Assembly: GCF_019972115.1 (NCBI RefSeq)
Contig: NZ_BPFJ01000001.1
Span: 930,001 to 994,000 of the forward strand
Reading direction: 5' to 3'
Length of the DNA stretch: 64,000 bases
From: Sulfurovum sp. TSL6
GTDB lineage: Bacteria; Campylobacterota; Campylobacteria; Campylobacterales; Sulfurovaceae
Part shown: one piece after another, positions 15,746 to 24,828 of the stretch
Layout: every line of letters starts with the position of its first letter
Numbering within the stretch: the stretch's first letter is position 1
The notes under the pieces: model-generated
Told to the model about the DNA's origin: nothing
Database searches by the model: none
The model's input: the letters and a program-made list of their open reading frames with translations, nothing else
Translations under genes and position numbers: made by a program

Positions 15746-16197
15746 AAGATCACCACCACCAACATATCTACTATAAGTGTATAGAGTAATATTTCATCTA
15801 AAATAATACTCTGGGTCTGAAAGATAAAATCATAAGAAAACAGGCACCCCAGATACATAAGATCTAAAAAAAGTACACTTAAAAGTGCTCTACATATGGT
15901 ACATCTTCGGAAATGTTTTAAAGACGGATAGACAAGTATATAAAACAATAAAGAAGAGATCACTGTAAGAAAGATCGGCAACGAAAGATTGACTTCCAAA
16001 TTTACCATATAGACGATAGCAAGTAAAATAAAGGATGCTTTTTCTCTCTCTAATCCCTGGACCAACATATACCCCATAGCACCTATCAAGAGAGGTAAAA
16101 AAACATAAATAGAGATAAGCATAGGATAAACAAAGATAAATATACTGGCGAATAACCAAAAAAAGAGGCCATGCTGGGCTTTTGTTACATGATCCAT
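15742..16197 (-). CDS. Small polytopic membrane protein in the MreD position
   Basis: The product is 151 residues, very hydrophobic, with about five membrane segments and little else. Length, topology and position directly upstream of mrdA with a 4-base overlap match MreD, the rod-shape protein. The sequence itself is too divergent for me to confirm by motif. If correct, it would help hold the elongasome at the inner membrane. Downstream coupling to mrdA is certain from the overlap; the name is inferred. Confidence 0.6.
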   Translation of the reverse strand: MDHVTKAQHGLFFWLFASIFIFVYPMLISIYVFLPLLIGAMGYMLVQGLEREKASFILLAIVYMVNLEVNLSLPIFLTVISSLLFYILVYPSLKHFRRCTICRALLSVLFLDLMYLGCLFSYDFIFQTQSIILDEILLYTLIVDMLVVVIL

Positions 16198-16209
16198 AAA
16201 AAACTCAGA

Positions 16210-16674
16210 TTAAGCTAATTTGTAGACCAAGGCTACTTCATTACAAATTGGGAAATGAATACACTTAATACAATCCGCCCAGATCTTATGTTCAGGTATC
16301 ACCTCTTTATCGATCTCTTTAAAGTTTAAGTTTAGGAAGAACTGGGGAAGATAGGTTAAAACGAGTACATCCTCTTCTACCCCTAGATTTTTAGCTTCAT
16401 CCAGTGTAAACTGTACCATTCTCTGACCTATATTTTGTCTACGATAGGCTTCAGCTACGATAAGACTTCTTATCTCTGCTAATCTTCTAGAGTGTATATG
16501 CAAGGCTGTATATCCAACAAGTTTGTCACCATCTTTTGCCAAAACATAGGAGCGTATATTGGTTGCCACTTCATCTTCTGTACGATTCAGAATGATTCCG
16601 TCTTTTACTTCAGAGACAACCAATGCCTGCATTGCAGGGATATCACTCAATTTTGCTTTTACAAGTTCGATCAC
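16210..16674 (-). CDS. GNAT N-acetyltransferase, ArgA-like
   Basis: The product is 154 residues, one GNAT domain. The acetyl-CoA loop is in EAYRRQNIGQRMV (about 73-85). The C-terminal cysteine-containing stretch WADCIKCIHFPICNEVAL (about 131-148) resembles the tail of short, GNAT-only N-acetylglutamate synthases. If so, it would catalyse the first step of arginine synthesis without the usual amino-acid-kinase domain. A protein or metabolite acetyltransferase is the alternative. It overlaps engB by 4 bases. Confidence 0.75.
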   Translation of the reverse strand: MIELVKAKLSDIPAMQALVVSEVKDGIILNRTEDEVATNIRSYVLAKDGDKLVGYTALHIHSRRLAEIRSLIVAEAYRRQNIGQRMVQFTLDEAKNLGVEEDVLVLTYLPQFFLNLNFKEIDKEVIPEHKIWADCIKCIHFPICNEVALVYKLA

Positions 16675-17327
16675 TCTTTTTCCTCATTCTCTTGTACGGT
16701 ATCACTCTTACTTTTGGCTTCATCCTCTACACCGAAAATTGTTTGCAGTATGATTTGATGTACTCTGTCATGGCCATTCTTTTTCAAGTTTGAGAGTGTG
16801 ATAGAACCGGGAAATTCTCTTTTGAGCTTTGCTCTCTCTTTTTGATTGAGTTTATCGATCTTCGTAAATACTGTCAGGTATTTCTGATCAGGACGAATAA
16901 ATTCAGAGATATAGTGTTCAACATCATCATCTATCTTGGCATGAGGATGGCGGGCATCACGAAGATGGATAAAAAGACGTATAGAGACACGATGTTGAAT
17001 AAATTCGACAAGGTTCTTCTGCCAAACTTCTTTTAGTGACTTGGAGACTTTTGCATACCCGAACCCCGGTAGATCTACAAAACGTACAGGGTAACTCTGT
17101 TCGTTGTACAGATATCTCGTTTCAAAAAAGTTGATCAGTTGTGTTTTCCCTGGTGTAGCTGAACTTTTGGCCAAGTTCTTTCTTTGTGTTAATGAATTAA
17201 GTGTGGAACTTTTACCTACATTTGAACGTCCCAAAAAAACCACTTCACTCATATTTTCAGGTAAAGAATCAGCAATACTTTGTGCTGATTTAATAAATTC
17301 TGCTTCTACTACACGAGGTATACTCAC
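16671..17327 (-). CDS. engB: Ribosome biogenesis GTPase EngB/YsxC
   Basis: The product is 218 residues. G1 GRSNVGKSS (about 32-40), G2 around TPGKTQ, G3 DLPGFG (about 83-88), G4 TKID (about 155-158) and G5 SNLK are all present. The protein helps assemble the 50S subunit. The C-terminal tail is short and acidic. It overlaps both lptA and the acetyltransferase gene by 4 bases, which points to translational coupling. Confidence 0.93.
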   Translation of the reverse strand: MSIPRVVEAEFIKSAQSIADSLPENMSEVVFLGRSNVGKSSTLNSLTQRKNLAKSSATPGKTQLINFFETRYLYNEQSYPVRFVDLPGFGYAKVSKSLKEVWQKNLVEFIQHRVSIRLFIHLRDARHPHAKIDDDVEHYISEFIRPDQKYLTVFTKIDKLNQKERAKLKREFPGSITLSNLKKNGHDRVHQIILQTIFGVEDEAKSKSDTVQENEEKE

Positions 17328-17803
17328 TCTTTATCCTCCATATCAAAAATAAATTTCACAGGTTTTTTATTACTCCCCTGAACATCTACACTTCCCGTAG
17401 ACATGTCAAGCATGATCTCATCACCATCTACATGTCTTTTCTTGACCACATCATCTATCACTGCTTTTCCTTTTAAAACATAAAGTGATTTAACCATATC
17501 ATATATCACTTTATCGGCACTGCCTTTGAAATGTTTTTCATCCTTTTTAAACTCAAAAGAGACTGATCCTATAGCTTCATATTTACTTGTTTCATTATTG
17601 TCACCAAAGTAGACGATGACTCTATCCGCATGCAGCCAGTCACCACCTTTGATTATTTTCGCATCACCTATAAAATGTACTTCTTTTTTTAACTCTTCTG
17701 CCTCCATAGAGGTAGAGGTTATTTTGACCTTTTCTGCAAAAAGCGCCTGTGTTAACATAAGTACAAGTATTATTTTCAAAAAATTCAAACTAACCCTTTG
17801 CAA
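17324..17803 (-). CDS. lptA: LPS transport periplasmic bridge protein LptA
   Basis: The product is 159 residues. The signal peptide (about 1-23, ending ALFA) precedes a beta-jellyroll OstA domain with the repeating EAIGSVSFEF and GDEIMLDMSTG type strands. LptA bridges the periplasm and carries LPS from LptC to LptD. It lies directly after lptC and overlaps engB. Confidence 0.88.
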   Translation of the reverse strand: MQRVSLNFLKIILVLMLTQALFAEKVKITSTSMEAEELKKEVHFIGDAKIIKGGDWLHADRVIVYFGDNNETSKYEAIGSVSFEFKKDEKHFKGSADKVIYDMVKSLYVLKGKAVIDDVVKKRHVDGDEIMLDMSTGSVDVQGSNKKPVKFIFDMEDKE

Positions 17804-17832
17804 TCTATTTAGTTAAACATTGTACCATGATA

Positions 17833-18345
17833 TTACTTGTCTGGTGTATAAAATACTGTACCTACAGTCGTACCTGTAGCCTTTTTTTTACGTATATCAT
17901 ACTCCATACTTTCTCCCTCAATGATATTTTGCCCCTTCACACCGGTAAAAGGTGATGTAATATGCAAAATTTCAGTTTTTTTATTGTAAACAGCATGTTC
18001 TGTTTTATACGTATAGCCATCTTTCTCCCGTAGAATAACATTACCATCCAAGTAAAGTAAGTCACCGTTAAATTTAGCTTTATTGGAAGAAAGAGACTCT
18101 ACTTTGTCACTTAAATAAACGACGTCATCTAATGTTAAAACATTTTTGTCCATCACACCATGCGTAGCATATACCCGACTTTTAATGTTGTCTGTATCTA
18201 CTTCTATCACAGTGGTATTGGTAAATTCAACTTCTTTGGTCAATGCTTTAGTTGGTGCCGGCGTATTACGTAATTTTAGCATGAGAGATCCTGCTATGAT
18301 CCCGACGATCGCAATGGTCAATACATATTCTAATTTTATTCCCAT
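17833..18345 (-). CDS. lptC: LPS export protein LptC
   Basis: The product is 170 residues. A single N-terminal membrane anchor (about 8-25) is followed by a periplasmic LptC domain with repeated strand motifs such as LLYLDGNVILREKDGYTY and the glycine-rich FTGVKGQNIIEGESM. LptC receives LPS from the LptBFG ATPase complex and hands it to LptA. It overlaps kdsC by 10 bases and lies between it and lptA, the usual order. Confidence 0.87.
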   Translation of the reverse strand: MGIKLEYVLTIAIVGIIAGSLMLKLRNTPAPTKALTKEVEFTNTTVIEVDTDNIKSRVYATHGVMDKNVLTLDDVVYLSDKVESLSSNKAKFNGDLLYLDGNVILREKDGYTYKTEHAVYNKKTEILHITSPFTGVKGQNIIEGESMEYDIRKKKATGTTVGTVFYTPDK

Positions 18346-18833
18346 AGCTCCAGATACTTCTTTTCAAGACCTTCTTTAACGATGAGATGTTCTATCATTT
18401 CACGTACAGCACCATCTCCACCTCTTTTAGAAAGCACTACAGTAGCGATCTTATCTACATAAGCACTTGCATCTCTTGGAACAAATGAAATTTTGGCTGC
18501 TTTTAACATTGTCAGATCATTAAGATCATCCCCTATGGCTGCCACATTCTCCATCGTGAGGTCAAGCTTTTCCAAGAGTGATTCCAAAACCTCTTTTTTA
18601 TTATCTATCCCCTGATAAAAGTGTTCTATATGTAACTCTTTTGCACGTCGTGCTACAATCGATGAAGATCTTCCCGTAATGATAGCTACCTGCTTACCAA
18701 GTTTTCTCCATGAAGCGATAGCCAAACCATCTTTCACGTTAAAAGACTTGATCTCATCACCTTGTTCACTGTAAGTGATATGACTGTTCGTCATCGTACC
18801 GTCTACATCTAGTACAACCAATTCAATACTCAC
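18336..18833 (-). CDS. kdsC: 3-deoxy-D-manno-octulosonate 8-phosphate phosphatase
   Basis: The product is 165 residues, a C0-type HAD phosphatase. Motif I DVDGTMT (8-14) has both catalytic aspartates, motif II Thr is in ITGRSS (about 53-58), and motif IV is GDDLNDL (about 101-107). It frees Kdo for LPS core synthesis, which fits its operon with lptC and lptA. It overlaps hisB by 4 bases. Confidence 0.92.
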   Translation of the reverse strand: MSIELVVLDVDGTMTNSHITYSEQGDEIKSFNVKDGLAIASWRKLGKQVAIITGRSSSIVARRAKELHIEHFYQGIDNKKEVLESLLEKLDLTMENVAAIGDDLNDLTMLKAAKISFVPRDASAYVDKIATVVLSKRGGDGAVREMIEHLIVKEGLEKKYLELWE

Positions 18834-19402
18834 AGTACACCCTTTGTACTTGGAATACCAGCATTTTCATTCACAGTGACCGCTCTACGAAGCGCCACAG
18901 CAAGTGCTTTAAATGCACCCTCAATAATGTGATGTTTGTTTTTACCACGGTTATAGATAAGGTGAAGTGTTAAAGGAAGATTAAAAGCAAACGCTTTAAA
19001 GAACTCTTCCACAAGCTCCACATCGAAGTTCCCTACTTTACCACCGATAGGAAGTTCAAATACAAGATACCCACGGTTAGACAGATCTATGTCGCAGGTG
19101 ATACTTGCCTCATCCATCACCACCGTTGCATTACCGAAACGCTCTATACTCTGTACAGGGTAGATCGCTTTTTTAAGTGCCTGACCTATAACGATACCCA
19201 CATCCTCAACCGTATGGTGGTCATCTATATGTGTATCTCCCGTACAATGCACGTCCATATCTATATGTGCATGTTTTGTAAATGCTTCGAGCATATGGTC
19301 ATAAAAGCCCACACCAGTGTTGATGTTTGCTTTCCCTGAACCGTAAAGGTTGAGTTTGACTGAAATTTGTGTCTCTTTGGTTTCTCTTGTTACTTCTATC
19401 AT
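18830..19402 (-). CDS. hisB: Imidazoleglycerol-phosphate dehydratase
   Basis: The product is 190 residues, the monofunctional form. The two metal-binding HHxxED-like sites are visible: DDHHTVEDVG (about 61-70) and KNKHHIIEGAFKAL (about 154-167). The enzyme removes water from imidazoleglycerol phosphate in histidine synthesis. It is not next to other his genes. Location within an envelope gene run is a known Campylobacterota habit. Confidence 0.95.
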   Translation of the reverse strand: MIEVTRETKETQISVKLNLYGSGKANINTGVGFYDHMLEAFTKHAHIDMDVHCTGDTHIDDHHTVEDVGIVIGQALKKAIYPVQSIERFGNATVVMDEASITCDIDLSNRGYLVFELPIGGKVGNFDVELVEEFFKAFAFNLPLTLHLIYNRGKNKHHIIEGAFKALAVALRRAVTVNENAGIPSTKGVL

Positions 19403-19419
19403 CTTTCTTCCTATATTGA

Positions 19420-20202
19420 TTAATTTCTTACGATAAATGCGCCTTCTAAGTCATTATGCGCTTTAAAGTCCCTCGCTTCTTCTTCAGACCTGAATCCCAT
19501 GAGCCATACGCGGTTTAGCGGTCCCCCATTTATATCATCAAAACGTCTTATGATGGTATTATAGCGTCTATAGATAGCGCTGTATTTTCTTTGATATGCT
19601 TTGGCACCCTGATAGCGTCTAAATGCACCCACTTGCACACCGAAATTAGAGAGCACCATACGTTGTTGCGTATGCTCTCTTTTCTGTCTAGCTATCGCTG
19701 CAGGTGACTCAACTTTTCCTGCAAATCCGACCACCTCTAGAGACACTTTAGCGATCCCCATTTTATCCAGTCCCAGCTCTTTACCCGCAGTATAACTACA
19801 GTCGATGACCCGGCCTCTCACAAAAGGTCCTCTGTCATTAATTCGTACGATCGTGCTTTTACCATTGACAAGGTTATTGACTTTTACCATCGTATCCATA
19901 GGCCATGTTTTGTGTGCTGCGGTTCTTGCATGCATATTATAGACTTCACCGTTACTTGTCTGTTTACCATGGAAATTAGGTCCATACCAACTTGAGATCC
20001 CATGCATGACCTGTCCCACTTCTACATATGTTGGATTGTAACGTTTGCCCAAGACCTTATAGGAACGCATGGTAGCTTTATGTCTCGCCGCACTTGTATA
20101 TTTTGTGGATTTAGCCCCTTTAGGTTCCGGTCCACACCCTGTAAAAAGAGTACTAGCCCCTAAAATAATGATCAATAATATTGGGGATGTAAGTCTCTTC
20201 AT
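19420..20202 (-). CDS. rlpA: RlpA-type septal lytic transglycosylase lipoprotein with SPOR domain
   Basis: From the ATG at 20202 the product is 260 residues. This start follows CGAGG by 4 bases and begins the signal peptide; a longer frame from 20220 is less likely. The lipobox is FTGC (about 21-24). The double-psi beta-barrel domain has GISSWYGPNFHGKQTSNGEV, the INDRGPFV catalytic stretch and DCSYTAGKELGL. A C-terminal SPOR domain (about 190-260) binds denuded peptidoglycan. It should act at the septum or envelope on glycan strands. Confidence 0.9.
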   Translation of the reverse strand: MKRLTSPILLIIILGASTLFTGCGPEPKGAKSTKYTSAARHKATMRSYKVLGKRYNPTYVEVGQVMHGISSWYGPNFHGKQTSNGEVYNMHARTAAHKTWPMDTMVKVNNLVNGKSTIVRINDRGPFVRGRVIDCSYTAGKELGLDKMGIAKVSLEVVGFAGKVESPAAIARQKREHTQQRMVLSNFGVQVGAFRRYQGAKAYQRKYSAIYRRYNTIIRRFDDINGGPLNRVWLMGFRSEEEARDFKAHNDLEGAFIVRN

Positions 20203-20273
20203 AGTACCTCGGTGATGCATTTATATTTAGGGAGATATTATCACTTTATTTGACTTTGTTTTTGCTTGATATA

Positions 20274-22148
20274 CTAATAGTTACAATGCTCTGTGATAAT
20301 CATTTTTAAAGCTTCTATATCTAGCGGTTTCACGGCATAATCATCCATACCTTTAGCCATATATTTTGCTTTGTCTCCTGAGGAAGTATTTGCAGTTAGT
20401 GCAATGATAGGGACATGTTTCAAATGATGTTCTGCTTCATGGCCTAAAATATGCATACAGGCTTCGACACCATCCATAACAGGCATTTCGATATCCATAA
20501 ATATAATGTCATAGGCATTTTTTACAGCCATATCAACAGCTTCATTCCCATCATTCACCACAGTCACCTCTAAACCAAGGTTTTCCAAAATGATCTTTAT
20601 GAGTTTACAGTTGATCTTATTGTCATCTGCGACCAGTGCATGAAGTCCTTGAAACTGTTCGGTATTTTCTACAGTATCTGAGGTCAGTATTTTTTCTTTC
20701 TTTTGCTCACTTGCATTCGTTAAAATTCTGATCGTTTTTGCCAGGCTGATAGGCGTCAGAACCACATCAGTAAAATGATGTTGTTTGGGATTTATACGTG
20801 CTCTTAAACTCCCATTTGTCAAAAGTACAGATTTGCACTCCAAAGCAGCACACTGTTCCAATTCACCTGGCAACCTCGCATAGTGATGATCAAATATCAT
20901 AATATCAGGTAAAGCTGCAGGTTTGTCAGATTCAAAAATCTCTTCATAATAGTAGAATGAAAATGCTGCACCCAAGTGTTGTATATAGGTTTGGAGATTG
21001 GTATCTAACTGACGGTTGATACTCTTTACAGGAAGGGCAAGACCTACAGAAAGATCAGAAAAATCTGTATAGACACTAGGTTCATGGTCTTTGTTTTTTT
21101 CCAATGGTAAGGTAAAGAAGAAAGTCGTTCCTTCATTTTCTTTACTTTCAACTTCAAGTTCTCCACCCATAAGCTGAACCATTTTACGTGATATGGTAAG
21201 CCCAAGTCCCGTGCCGCCATATTTACGACTTGTGCTTGCTGTAGCCTGTCCATAAGCTTCAAAAATCGTCTTTTGTTGTTCTTCACTCAGACCGATACCG
21301 CTATCACTCACAGAAAACTTTAACTCTACATGATCTTTGTCACTGCTTACACCTTCAACAAAAAGATTGATCCTACCATAAGCATCCGTGAATTTAATGG
21401 CATTCCCTATAAGATTTGTCAATATTTGAGATAGTTTTGTAGGGTCTCCCATGACATAAGGTGATGAAGTCGGATCGACCAACACACCGAACTCAATATC
21501 TTTTTGATCTGACATTTGTGCAAAAGATGCCACGGTCAGATCGATGGTCTCGAATAAATGAAAAGGTATATGTTCGATCTCCATTTTTTCTGCATTCATT
21601 TTAGAAAGGTCCAAAACATCATTCACTATAGCTATAAGATTGTTAGATGAATTTTCGATCAAAGAGATGAACTCATTCTGGTCTTCTGTGGTCTCCATCT
21701 GTTTAAGCAGTTTTGTAAACCCTATAATACCATTGAGCGGGGTACGAATTTCGTGAGACATGGTAGATAAGAATTGACTTTTTGCCTCGGCTTCCTCTTC
21801 AATTTCTTTTCCCCTTTCCTGTAAAAGAGAAAAAATATGAGTAATATAACTATAAATTTCTTCTCTTTGTTGTATATTTATCCCCTTGTCATCATCTGCT
21901 AAATGATTGATACTATCTAGTACAGAAACAAGTGCTCTGTTTTCTCTTTTTTCTTTACGATGAGCAAACCATACATATCCTATGGACAACAGACTCAACA
22001 CTACGATCACCAACAAAGAGATAAAAAGCCCTGGATCAGTAGCATCGAACTTTTCCCATTCTCTATAACTCCAATAACTACTAAGCATCAACAATAAAAC
22101 AAGAGGTACTATACGGATAGACATATCTGGCAGATTTTTTTTCAACAT
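20274..22148 (-). CDS. Hybrid sensor histidine kinase with two receiver-like domains
   Basis: The product is 624 residues. Two N-terminal membrane helices (about 13-30 and 39-62) enclose almost no periplasmic loop. A short coiled coil leads to HisKA with the phosphoacceptor in STMSHEIRTPLNG (about 130-142), then HATPase with N-box IGNAIKFTDA, DSGIGL and GGTGLGL motifs. A degenerate receiver (about 350-475, DIMIFDHH) and a canonical receiver (about 500-620, DDNKIN, DIIFMDIEMPVMDG with the phosphorylated Asp) follow. No Hpt or output domain is present. With an Hpt protein encoded nearby at 24187, a phosphorelay is likely. The gene interrupts an otherwise envelope-biosynthetic run, suggesting it was inserted there. 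Confidence 0.92.
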   Translation of the reverse strand: MLKKNLPDMSIRIVPLVLLLMLSSYWSYREWEKFDATDPGLFISLLVIVVLSLLSIGYVWFAHRKEKRENRALVSVLDSINHLADDDKGINIQQREEIYSYITHIFSLLQERGKEIEEEAEAKSQFLSTMSHEIRTPLNGIIGFTKLLKQMETTEDQNEFISLIENSSNNLIAIVNDVLDLSKMNAEKMEIEHIPFHLFETIDLTVASFAQMSDQKDIEFGVLVDPTSSPYVMGDPTKLSQILTNLIGNAIKFTDAYGRINLFVEGVSSDKDHVELKFSVSDSGIGLSEEQQKTIFEAYGQATASTSRKYGGTGLGLTISRKMVQLMGGELEVESKENEGTTFFFTLPLEKNKDHEPSVYTDFSDLSVGLALPVKSINRQLDTNLQTYIQHLGAAFSFYYYEEIFESDKPAALPDIMIFDHHYARLPGELEQCAALECKSVLLTNGSLRARINPKQHHFTDVVLTPISLAKTIRILTNASEQKKEKILTSDTVENTEQFQGLHALVADDNKINCKLIKIILENLGLEVTVVNDGNEAVDMAVKNAYDIIFMDIEMPVMDGVEACMHILGHEAEHHLKHVPIIALTANTSSGDKAKYMAKGMDDYAVKPLDIEALKMIITEHCNY

Positions 22149-22186
22149 TTCTTCCCTTTTATATATAATGCAAATATAATATATTA

Positions 22187-23290
22187 TTATTTTAACATAT
22201 TATCAAATATTTTCTTCTTTACCGGAATCACTAGCAAACTATCTAAGACAAGAAAATCATTTTTTAAATGATTAGTAGTGATGATCTCCTCTGCATCTAC
22301 TTCATATAATGCAGCAATACTTTCGACAGTTTCTCCAAGTGCGACATTGTGAGAGATCATATGTGACTTAAAGACTTTCTTTTTGTCAGGTAACTGGTAT
22401 CGTAAGTAAAAAGCATACACCTTTTCTATAGGAATCGTGATCTTGTAAGTGGATTTCTCTTGAGGTACCCTACCCTCTTTTAAACTTTTGTTCAGACTTA
22501 AAAGTGTTTCTTCCTTCATTTTTAATAAGCTTGCAATCTCTTTTAGTGGTGTTCCGGGAAGTACATTTACCTGTATGAGAGTATTTTCCAGCATATCATC
22601 TGTGTTATTGCTAAAGCCTAAAGTGGAATTTTCACCTATCATAGCAAGAAGAAGGATTTTCTTCATATACTGACGTGTTTCATGAGGCAGATATTTCAAA
22701 TTTCCATCAATCAAAACACTTAATTCATCTGTTCTAGCACGTTTAATGGCCCTGCTTACACAGCCTTCTCCACAATTGTAGGCCATTGCTGATAAATACC
22801 ATTTGCCAAACTGTTTATGAAGTGTATTGAGATAATCTATCGCTGCAGATGTAGCATTGACAGGATCACACCGTTCATCATAGCTCTGGCATACAGTCAA
22901 ATTATACTCTTTTGCCGTTGCAGGCATGAACTGCCATAGACCTACAGCTTTTTTAGGAGAAACTGCATCTGTGGAAAACCCGGATTCTACCATAGAAAGA
23001 TAGATAAACAGATCACTCACACCATCCTCTACAAGAAGTCCCTGCATTGTTGGCAATAACTCTTTACCTCTAAGTAAGGAACGCTTGTAAAATGATTTTA
23101 ACTTCTTTTCATTTTTTGAGACAAAAGAGATAAACTCTTCATTATACAGATAAGATTCATCTACATCAAATTCATGAAATACATATGTATAGCTGGGGTA
23201 CTTATGTTCCAATGAGATTGCATAAACGGAACTTACACATAGAGTATAGAAAAATAAAATACTTTTAAAATATCTTATCGTTCTATGCAT
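22187..23290 (-). CDS. mltD: MltD-type lytic transglycosylase with LysM
   Basis: The product is 367 residues. After a signal peptide (about 1-24), the SLT domain carries the catalytic Glu in SMVESGFSTDAVS, followed by KAVGLWQFMPATA and AMAYNCGEG. C-terminal LysM-type modules include MISHNVALGETVESIAALY near 310-345. It cleaves glycan strands to give anhydro-muropeptides. It sits 5 bases downstream of tatD and upstream of the hybrid kinase. Confidence 0.9.
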   Translation of the reverse strand: MHRTIRYFKSILFFYTLCVSSVYAISLEHKYPSYTYVFHEFDVDESYLYNEEFISFVSKNEKKLKSFYKRSLLRGKELLPTMQGLLVEDGVSDLFIYLSMVESGFSTDAVSPKKAVGLWQFMPATAKEYNLTVCQSYDERCDPVNATSAAIDYLNTLHKQFGKWYLSAMAYNCGEGCVSRAIKRARTDELSVLIDGNLKYLPHETRQYMKKILLLAMIGENSTLGFSNNTDDMLENTLIQVNVLPGTPLKEIASLLKMKEETLLSLNKSLKEGRVPQEKSTYKITIPIEKVYAFYLRYQLPDKKKVFKSHMISHNVALGETVESIAALYEVDAEEIITTNHLKNDFLVLDSLLVIPVKKKIFDNMLK

Positions 23291-23295
23291 ATAGA

Positions 23296-24066
23296 TCAGA
23301 ACCTAAAAAGTCTTTGGGCATTTTGTGTACTTAACGTTTCGATCTCATTTCTGCTGATCGAAGAGAGTTCAGACATTTTATCTGCTACAAGGGTCGTATA
23401 ACTAGGCTCATTTCTTTCACCACGATGAGGATGAGGCGTGAGATACGGTGCATCTGTTTCTATCACCAATTTATCTTGAGGAATTTTAGGATAGACATTG
23501 ATCAGTTTTCTGGCATTTTTAAATGTCAATACGCCACCTATACCATAATAGAAATTCTTTTTAGCAAGTTTGAGCAAAGACTCATCGGCATTATAACAGT
23601 GTAATACACCTCCCTCTTCACCTGCATATTCATCAAGCAAAGCCAGACAATCCGCACTGGATTCTCTTACATGGACGATCAGTGGCTTTTTCAGCTCTTT
23701 TGCCCAAAGTATCTGATCTATAAAAACCTCTTTTTGCAATTTTTTCTCTATTTCAATTTCATCTTCTGACTCTGGCAATCTGAAATAGTCCAACCCGCAT
23801 TCACCAATTGCAACACATTTTGGATGCGTCACATAAGGTTCCAAATACGTTCTGTCATATGCACGGGCATCATAAGGGTGCACCCCCACAGCAAAATAAA
23901 TATTTTCATGTTGTTCAGCCAGCTCAACTGCCCTCTGCAATGTTTTAGGATCCGCCCCTGGTATAATGAACTTTTCTACACCTTTTTGTCTGGCATTTTC
24001 CAAAACCTGCTCTATATCGTCATTATACCGTTCATCATCCAAATGACAATGTGTATCTACTAACAT
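23296..24066 (-). CDS. tatD: TatD-family metal-dependent hydrolase
   Basis: The product is 256 residues, a TIM barrel amidohydrolase. Metal ligands are visible in DTHCHLDD (about 4-11), IGECGLDYFR (about 87-96), PLIVHVRES (about 128-136), HCYNAD and ETDAPYLTPHPHRG (about 203-216). TatD proteins are 3'-5' exonucleases or deoxynucleases involved in DNA repair and quality control. It is the first gene of the minus-strand run and is divergent from the Hpt gene. Confidence 0.93.
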   Translation of the reverse strand: MLVDTHCHLDDERYNDDIEQVLENARQKGVEKFIIPGADPKTLQRAVELAEQHENIYFAVGVHPYDARAYDRTYLEPYVTHPKCVAIGECGLDYFRLPESEDEIEIEKKLQKEVFIDQILWAKELKKPLIVHVRESSADCLALLDEYAGEEGGVLHCYNADESLLKLAKKNFYYGIGGVLTFKNARKLINVYPKIPQDKLVIETDAPYLTPHPHRGERNEPSYTTLVADKMSELSSISRNEIETLSTQNAQRLFRF

Positions 24067-24186
24067 ACCTATACCCTGTATTTTTGTTACATTATAACAA
24101 AATTCTATTTTTTCATCTATGTTTCAACACAGCTGTAATATTAAATAAGATATAGTTAAGTCAAATTATAATTGAGAAAGGCAATT

Positions 24187-24828
24187 ATGCATTCATTAAC
24201 TATCATCTCTATCTTTGTTTTTATCGTCGTTTTAGTTATCTTTCTCGAATATAGAAATGAAAAAAAATATCAGGAAAATAAATGTCAAAAACGTCAAGCA
24301 CCAACTACTAGTACTAAACGTACCACTTCTTCAGAAGAACCTAAAGTAGTCACTCCTAAACCTACACGAGTACCAAAACCTGAACCAGAAGTAAAACCCG
24401 AACATGTAGTGGAGGTCAAACCAGAACCAGAGGTAAAAGAAGAACCAAAACCTGAACCTAAAAAAGAAGTACCTGCAGAAACAAAAAAATTGCCTGAGGC
24501 GAATTATCCTCAGTTCACCCATGTTCGTCTAATAGAAATGGGACTTTCAGATGAAGAAGCACAAGAGTTTGTCGGTGAACTTATACCGCAGATTGAAACA
24601 GAGATCCCTCTTATAGAAGCAGCCATACAAGAAGGAGATTTTCATAAAGTAGAAAAATTGACACACGGGATCAAAGGTTCAGCAACCAACTTGGGTACAG
24701 GTGGCGTCGCAGACCTTTTGAGTGATTATAATACCTATGTAAAAACCGGGACAGATGCTGACATAGCCAAAGCGTACCTCGAACATCTCAAACACTATAA
24801 TAATGAGCTCAAAGCACAATATGCTTAA
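24187..24828 (+). CDS. Membrane-anchored Hpt phosphotransfer protein
   Basis: From the ATG at 24187 (AAAGG 5 bases upstream; a TTG further up is unlikely) the product is 213 residues. The N-terminal membrane helix (about 3-23) is followed by a Pro-Glu-Lys-Val repeat linker (about 45-115) of low complexity, then an Hpt domain (about 125-210) with the phosphorylatable His in KLTHGIKGSATNLG. The linker resembles TonB-like spacers. No kinase is fused. The hybrid kinase at 20274 lacks an Hpt, so this protein is its likely phosphoacceptor. The stop codon shares TTAA with the convergent recN stop. Confidence 0.85.
   Translation: MHSLTIISIFVFIVVLVIFLEYRNEKKYQENKCQKRQAPTTSTKRTTSSEEPKVVTPKPTRVPKPEPEVKPEHVVEVKPEPEVKEEPKPEPKKEVPAETKKLPEANYPQFTHVRLIEMGLSDEEAQEFVGELIPQIETEIPLIEAAIQEGDFHKVEKLTHGIKGSATNLGTGGVADLLSDYNTYVKTGTDADIAKAYLEHLKHYNNELKAQYA

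Noticed and set aside
24331-24522. Minus-strand frame over the Hpt spacer rich in Phe and Arg
   Set aside because: It is the mirror of the repetitive Pro/Glu/Lys codons, with no ribosome site.
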